Source of the DNA: Bradyrhizobium uaiense
GTDB lineage: Bacteria > Pseudomonadota > Alphaproteobacteria > Rhizobiales > Xanthobacteraceae
Reading direction: 5' to 3'
Assembly: GCF_010811875.1 (NCBI RefSeq)
Contig: NZ_VKHP01000068.1
Coordinates: 1 to 36,289 of the forward strand
DNA: 36,289 bases
How positions within the stretch are numbered: the stretch's first letter is position 1; the number at the start of each line of letters is the position of its first letter. The position numbers and the translations under genes are program-made. Of this stretch, positions 32,372 through 36,289 are shown one piece after another. The notes below the pieces were generated by a model that saw only the letters and a program-made list of their open reading frames with translations, was not told the DNA's origin and made no database searches.

Positions 32372-33619
32372 ATGAATTTCGACGATACCCCGCAGGAAGC
32401 CGCATTCCGCGCCGAGGCGAAAGCCTGGATCGCGGCCAATGCGCCCAGGCAATATGAGGACGAGCTGCGCAAGGCCTCGCTCGGCCGCGTTGCGCTCAAG
32501 GGCGCCAATATCCTCGAAGTGGCAAAAGCCTGGCAGAAGAAGAAGGCGGATGCCGGCTGGGCCTGCCTGCACTGGCCGAAGGAGTATGGCGGCCGCGGCT
32601 CGTCGCCGATCGAGCGCGTGATCTGGCAGCAGGAGGAGGGCCCGTTTGGCCGCCTCAGCTCGATGTTCATCATCGGCCACGGCATGTGCGGCCCGACCAT
32701 GATGGCGTTCGCCGGCGAGGAGCAGAAGCGCAAATATCTGCCGCCGCTCGCCTCCGGCGAGAAGATCTGGTGCCAGTTGTTCTCCGAGCCCGCCGGCGGC
32801 TCTGACGTCGCCGGCCTGCGCACCCGCGCCGAGAAGAGCGGCGACGAATGGGTCATCAACGGCCAGAAGATCTGGACGTCAGGAGCGCATTATTCCGACT
32901 ACGGCATCCTGCTGACCCGCACTGATCCTGACGTCGCCAAGCACAAGGGCCTCACCATGTTCTTCCTGGACATGAAGAGCCCGGGCGTTGAGGTCAGGCC
33001 GATCAAGCAGGCGAACGGCGCCTCCGACTTCAACGAGGTCTATTTCACCGACGTGCGGATTCCGGTCTCGCAGCGGCTCGGCAATGTCAATGACGGCTGG
33101 AACGTGTCGCTGACCACGCTGATGAACGAGCGGATGTCGATCGGTGCCGGCGTCGCCAACGGCTTCCCCGAGCTGTTCGACTTCTGCAACAGCCTGATGC
33201 TGGAGGATGGCCCCGCAATCGAGAACCGCGCGGTGCGTTCGAAGCTTGCGAACTGGGCGGTGAAGGCGAGCGGGCTGAAATACACCAGCATGCGCGCGAT
33301 CTCCGCGCTGTCGCGTGGTGAACGTCCGGGGCCGGAGAACTCGATCGGCAAGCTGGTCGCCGGTTCGATGATCCAGGACGTGGCGACCTGCGCGCTCGAT
33401 CTGCAGGGTGCCGCGGGCGCCTTGAGCGGACCCGAGGATGCCGAAGTCGCCGGCAAATTCCAGGCGATGCTGCTGCGCGCGCCGGGCACCCGCGTCGAGG
33501 GCGGCACCGACGAGATCATGCGCAACATCATCGCCGAACGCGTGCTCGGTCTGCCCGGCGACATCCGGGTCGACAAGGACGTTCCCTTCAACAAGATCCC
33601 GACCAAGGGCCGCGCCTGA
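32372..33619 (+). CDS. Acyl-CoA dehydrogenase, catalytic-partner type (415 residues), copy 1
   Basis: The 415-residue protein has the substrate/FAD loop CQLFSEPAGGSDVAGLRTRAE (134-154), VINGQKIWTSGAHYSDYG and a catalytic E253 in TLMNERMSIG, the isovaleryl-CoA dehydrogenase-type position. At the end, EGGTDEIMRNIIAERVLGLP is present. The usual RxxFGxxI and QxxGGxG FAD-interface motifs are missing (DLQGAAGAL stands in their place). This complements what the 375-residue protein retains, so a heteromer is likely. It follows that gene by 13 bp with a GAGGGACC ribosome site. Copy 2 downstream is very similar. Confidence 0.9.
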   Translation: MNFDDTPQEAAFRAEAKAWIAANAPRQYEDELRKASLGRVALKGANILEVAKAWQKKKADAGWACLHWPKEYGGRGSSPIERVIWQQEEGPFGRLSSMFIIGHGMCGPTMMAFAGEEQKRKYLPPLASGEKIWCQLFSEPAGGSDVAGLRTRAEKSGDEWVINGQKIWTSGAHYSDYGILLTRTDPDVAKHKGLTMFFLDMKSPGVEVRPIKQANGASDFNEVYFTDVRIPVSQRLGNVNDGWNVSLTTLMNERMSIGAGVANGFPELFDFCNSLMLEDGPAIENRAVRSKLANWAVKASGLKYTSMRAISALSRGERPGPENSIGKLVAGSMIQDVATCALDLQGAAGALSGPEDAEVAGKFQAMLLRAPGTRVEGGTDEIMRNIIAERVLGLPGDIRVDKDVPFNKIPTKGRA

Positions 33620-33645
33620 GCGCGCGCAACCGAAAGAGGTTCGCC

Positions 33646-34890
33646 ATGAATTTCGATGACACGCCGCAGGAAGCCGAATTCCGCGCCGTCGCCCGCAAAT
33701 GGATCGCTGCCAACGCGCCGAAGGAATTCGAGGAGGAGCTCTCGAAGTCCTCGCTCGGCCGCATCCGGCTCGCCAAGCACGACATGGTCGAGGTCGGCAA
33801 GGCCTGGCAGAAGAAGAAGGCGGAAGGCGGCTGGGCCTGCCTGCACTGGCCGAGGGAATATGGCGGCCGCGGCGCCACCCCGATCGAGCGCGTGATCTGG
33901 CAGCAGGAAGAAGGCGTCTACGGCAAATTGACCCAGCCGTTCCAGATCGGCGAGGGCATGTGCGGCCCGACCGTGATGGCCTGGGGCAGCGAAGACGCCA
34001 AGCGCCGCTATCTGCCGAAGCTCGCCTCGGGCGAAGAGATCTGGTGCCAGCTGTTCTCCGAGCCCTCGGCCGGCTCCGACGTTGCCGGTCTGCGCACCCG
34101 CGCCGAGAAGAAGGGCGACAACTGGGTCGTCAACGGCCAGAAGATCTGGACCTCTGGCGCGCATTACTCCGACTACGGCCTGTTGATCGCGCGCACCGAT
34201 CCGAATGTGCCCAAGCACAAGGGCCTCACGATGTTCTTCCTCGACATGAAGAGCCCCGGCGTCGAGGTCCGGCCGATCAAGCAGGCCAACGGCATGCAGG
34301 AGTTCAACGAGGTCTATTTCACCGACGTCGTGATCCCGGACAGCCAGCGGCTCGGCGCAGTCGGCGAGGGCTGGAGCGTGTCGCTGACCACGCTGATGAA
34401 CGAGCGCATGTCGATCGGTTCGCGGCTTGCGACCGGCGTCCCCGAGATGTTCGAGTTCTGCTCCAATTTGATGCTGGAGGACGGTCTTGCGATCGACGAT
34501 CCGGCGGTGCGCTCCAAGCTTGCGAGCTGGGCGGTGAAGGCGAGCGGGCTGAAATACACCAGCTACCGCGCCATCTCGGCGTTGTCGAAGGGTGAGCGTC
34601 CCGGTCCGGAAAACTCTATCGGAAAGCTCGTCTCCGGCCTGATGCTGCAGGACATCGCGACCTACGCGATGGACCTGGAGGGCGCGGCAGGCAGCCTCAC
34701 CGGCGCCGACGAGGAGCAGGCCAACGGCCAGTTCCAGCAGATGCTGCTGTCGTCGCCTTCGATGCGCATCGCCGGCGGCACCGACGAGATCCTGCGCAAC
34801 ATCATCGCCGAGCGCGTGCTGGGTCTGCCTGGCGATATCCGCGTCGACAAGGACGTGCCCTACAACAAGATCCCGACCAAGGGGCGTTGA
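33646..34890 (+). CDS. Acyl-CoA dehydrogenase, catalytic-partner type (414 residues), copy 2
   Basis: The 414-residue protein is a tandem duplicate of the previous one, sharing motif positions: MNFDDTPQEA start, FSEPSAGSDVAGLRTRAE, KIWTSGAHYSDYG, E253 in TLMNERMSIG and GGTDEILRNIIAERVLGLP at the end. Differences cluster in regions that could line the acyl pocket or partner surface (for example VYGKLTQPFQIGEG versus PFGRLSSMFIIGHG). The pair could serve two substrates or two steps with the same partner. It starts 26 bp after copy 1 (AGAGG upstream). The nitroreductase gene follows after two bases. Confidence 0.9.
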   Translation: MNFDDTPQEAEFRAVARKWIAANAPKEFEEELSKSSLGRIRLAKHDMVEVGKAWQKKKAEGGWACLHWPREYGGRGATPIERVIWQQEEGVYGKLTQPFQIGEGMCGPTVMAWGSEDAKRRYLPKLASGEEIWCQLFSEPSAGSDVAGLRTRAEKKGDNWVVNGQKIWTSGAHYSDYGLLIARTDPNVPKHKGLTMFFLDMKSPGVEVRPIKQANGMQEFNEVYFTDVVIPDSQRLGAVGEGWSVSLTTLMNERMSIGSRLATGVPEMFEFCSNLMLEDGLAIDDPAVRSKLASWAVKASGLKYTSYRAISALSKGERPGPENSIGKLVSGLMLQDIATYAMDLEGAAGSLTGADEEQANGQFQQMLLSSPSMRIAGGTDEILRNIIAERVLGLPGDIRVDKDVPYNKIPTKGR

Positions 34891-34892
34891 GC

Positions 34893-35606
34893 ATGGACGC
34901 GAAGACACCCGACGCGCGCTACCCGACCGAAGACCGCATCGGCGCGCTCGAGGAATTGCTCAACGAGCGCTATTCGGTACGCGCGTTCCAGCCGCGCGAG
35001 GTGCCGCGCGACGTCATCGAGCACATTCTCACCACCGCGCAGCGCACCGCGTCCTGGTGCAACAGCCAGCCCTGGGAAGTCCTGATCGTCTCCGGTGAGG
35101 CCAAGGAGCGGTTTCGCAAGGCGATCTATGCCGAGGCCTCGCGCGGCCTCGGCGATGATTACGACTTCACGCCGCCGCGCGAGTATGTCGGCGTCTATCT
35201 GGATCGCCGCCGCGAAAGCGGCTTCCAGCTCTACAATACGCTCGGCATCGCGCGCGGCGACAAGGCGGCCTACGCCAAACAGGCACTGGAGAATTACAAT
35301 TTCTTCGGCGCGCCGCACGTTGCCGTGATCCACACCAACGAGCCGCTCGGAATCTATGGAGCGATCGATTGCGGCGGCTATGTCTCGAACTTCATGCTGG
35401 CCGCGCAGGCGCTCGGGCTCGGCACCATCCCGCAGGCCGCGATCGCGCGTCATTCCGGCCTGATCCGCCGTCACTTCAACCTGCCCGATGACCGCCGGGT
35501 TGTCTGCGGCATCTCGTTCGGCTATGCAGATCACGCGCACAAGGTGAACAGCTACCGCACGTCGCGCGCAACTGTGGCGAATACTGTCACATTCGTCGAT
35601 GTATAA
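34893..35606 (+). CDS. Nitroreductase family flavoprotein
   Basis: The ATG at 34893 gives 237 residues, starting two bases after the dehydrogenase stop. Nitroreductase-fold features include the FMN phosphate contact RYSVRAFQPREVP (28-40), TAQRTASWCNSQPWEVLIVSG (50-70) and the C-terminal GGYVSNFMLAAQALGLGTIPQAAIA. The enzyme is a homodimeric FMN protein that reduces nitro groups, quinones or enoates with NAD(P)H. Tight coupling to acyl-CoA dehydrogenase genes suggests a reduction step on the same substrate or handling of electrons. Family clear, reaction unknown. Confidence 0.88.
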   Translation: MDAKTPDARYPTEDRIGALEELLNERYSVRAFQPREVPRDVIEHILTTAQRTASWCNSQPWEVLIVSGEAKERFRKAIYAEASRGLGDDYDFTPPREYVGVYLDRRRESGFQLYNTLGIARGDKAAYAKQALENYNFFGAPHVAVIHTNEPLGIYGAIDCGGYVSNFMLAAQALGLGTIPQAAIARHSGLIRRHFNLPDDRRVVCGISFGYADHAHKVNSYRTSRATVANTVTFVDV

Positions 35607-35615
35607 TTTCCTCAA

Positions 35616-35643
35616 GGCGGGAAGGTCGGTTCACCCTCCCGCC
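35616..35643 (+). terminator. Weak hairpin after nitroreductase gene
   Basis: GGCGGGA (35616-35622) pairs with TCCCGCC (35637-35643) around a 14-base loop, nine bases after the stop at 35606. There is no T-run, so it may be only a weak or factor-dependent terminator. Confidence 0.4.
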
Positions 35644-35684
35644 GAGGACAAGAAGAAACGGCAAGAAGAACGACTTGAACAACA

Positions 35685-36095
35685 ATGGCGAATAACGCCT
35701 CCCTGACGCCGGCTGAGATCAGCTGGCAGCTGCACCGTCTGCCTGCGCTCAAGCGCGACGCGTTCATCGCTTCGCATTATCTCGGACAGCCCGTCGCCTG
35801 GAAGACCCGCTTCTTCGACGCGATCGACTGGGGCGCGGGCTCAGTGCTGCAATTCAGCTTCCTGCAACGCGGCTGGCACCGCCATTCGCGGCTCGACAAT
35901 CCGATCTATGCCTATATCGACATCCAGAAACATCCGGAAACGCGCGGCCTGCGCCGCGGCCGGCGGATCGACCTCGAGGGCACCATCAAGGGCGTCGACT
36001 TCGTGACCGGGATTACGCTGACGCTGGACCGGTTCGAGATCCTGCCGGTCAATTTTCTCGACCGCTTCGTCATCAGCTCGGACAGTCGTTACTGA
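35685..36095 (+). CDS. Hypothetical protein of 136 residues
   Basis: No family is recognised. The protein is cytosolic, with helix-rich start (LTPAEISWQLHRLPALKRDAFIASHYL) and a strand-rich rest (GSVLQFSFLQRG, IDLEGTIKGVDFVTGITLTLDRFEILPVNFLDRFVI). It resembles a small beta-barrel or ligand-binding fold. The ribosome site is weak (AAGAACGA). It stands alone after the catabolic run and before the IS701-type end. A chance open frame is unlikely given length and codon bias. Confidence 0.55.
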   Translation: MANNASLTPAEISWQLHRLPALKRDAFIASHYLGQPVAWKTRFFDAIDWGAGSVLQFSFLQRGWHRHSRLDNPIYAYIDIQKHPETRGLRRGRRIDLEGTIKGVDFVTGITLTLDRFEILPVNFLDRFVISSDSRY

Positions 36096-36137
36096 CCAGG
36101 CATGATGGAGCAAGTATCAGCAGCATCGGAACCGCGT

Positions 36138-36166
36138 CCCCTCTCCCGCTTGCGGGGGAGGGCTAG
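36138..36166. repeat. Intergenic repeat cut by IS701-type insertion
   Basis: CCCTCTCCCGCTTGCGGGGG then GAGGGCTAG matches the left end of the CTCTCCC/GGGAGAGG repeats at 11033 and 28172, but stops at 36166 where IS-like sequence begins. The last four bases, CTAG, fit the YTAR target of IS701 elements. Confidence 0.6.
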
Positions 36167-36289
36167 CACTACTTTGGCAGATTGTTGATTTTGCCGTGCG
36201 TTATAGGATTCCCGAATCAATTTTTCAATGATTCATGGGTGGTCGGCTCTTGGAGGGCTGACCATGGCGGAATGGGAAGACGAACTCGA
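36167..36289 (+). mobile_element. Left end of an IS701 family element
   Basis: From 36167 the sequence changes from repeat to a stretch with CACTACTTTGGCAGATTG at the left and a leader ending TTGGAGGGCTGACC before an ATG. The repeat breaks exactly after CTAG, matching the YTAR target of this family, so 36167 is proposed as the terminus. The window ends before the transposase can be checked. The element is oriented rightward. Confidence 0.55.
36264..36289 (+). CDS. IS701 family transposase, first codons only
   Basis: The ATG at 36264 follows TGGAGGG by six bases and reads MAEWEDEL before the window ends. I recall IS701-type transposases starting with a W-x-D/E-x-L stretch before a conserved helix. 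Eight codons are too few for a firm call; the assignment rests also on the target site and leader. Confidence 0.5.

Noticed and set aside
33040..34908. A 622-codon leftward open frame across the tandem acyl-CoA dehydrogenases
   Set aside because: It is the antisense frame of two well-supported genes and contains internally duplicated shadow sequence that mirrors their duplication.

Overview
The window looks like a piece of a Bradyrhizobium-type alphaproteobacterial chromosome (order Hyphomicrobiales). The reasons are the high-GC coding sequence with strong third-position bias, an mbfA-type iron exporter under an Irr/ICE-like box, IS110 and IS701 family ends, and many long palindromic intergenic repeats of the kind common in Bradyrhizobium. 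Genus is inferred from gene content and repeats only. No rRNA, tRNA, CRISPR array or phage gene was seen.

Layout. (1) 1-460: the 5' end of an IS110-type transposase and a repeat remnant. (2) 462-3760: a CinA C-terminal-domain protein, then a rightward set of two translationally coupled amidohydrolase-2 paralogues and a small Rieske protein. (3) 3761-9936, all leftward: LysR regulator, TcuC-like MFS symporter, TcuA-like FAD dehydrogenase, an exported esterase of the esterase-713 type, and TcuB-like Fe-S/membrane protein. This is a tricarballylate-utilisation-like locus with an esterase in its middle. (4) 10055-10999: a DUF1127 protein and a GNAT acetyltransferase ending in a clear terminator. 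(5) 11219-18026: lipid/CoA and general catabolic genes (crotonase, atypical SDR, AidB-like acyl-CoA dehydrogenase, zinc alcohol dehydrogenase, NTF2-like protein, amidase). (6) 18188-21385: a metal-related stretch with an outer-membrane beta-barrel gene directly behind mbfA, an unknown protein and a secreted protein with two runs of 11 histidines. (7) 21599-23350: an epoxide-hydrolase-like enzyme and a secreted unknown. (8) 23579-35606: an acyl-CoA catabolic cluster around a TetR regulator: AMP-forming acyl-CoA synthetase and thiolase leftward; SDR, crotonase, feruloyl-CoA-synthase-like ligase, three acyl-CoA dehydrogenases and a nitroreductase rightward. (9) 35685-36289: an unknown small protein, then the left end of an IS701-type element inserted in an intergenic repeat.

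How the genes may work together. In region 3 an exported esterase could release a polycarboxylate from an ester, the MFS protein would import it, and TcuA/TcuB would oxidise it and pass electrons to the membrane. The pathway logic is inferred from gene order and family resemblance. Region 8 contains activation, dehydrogenation, hydration, oxidation and thiolysis steps, i.e. a complete beta-oxidation-like set. Its dehydrogenases look like complementary subunits of heteromeric enzymes, as known from actinobacterial steroid side-chain degradation. The substrate cannot be read from the sequence.
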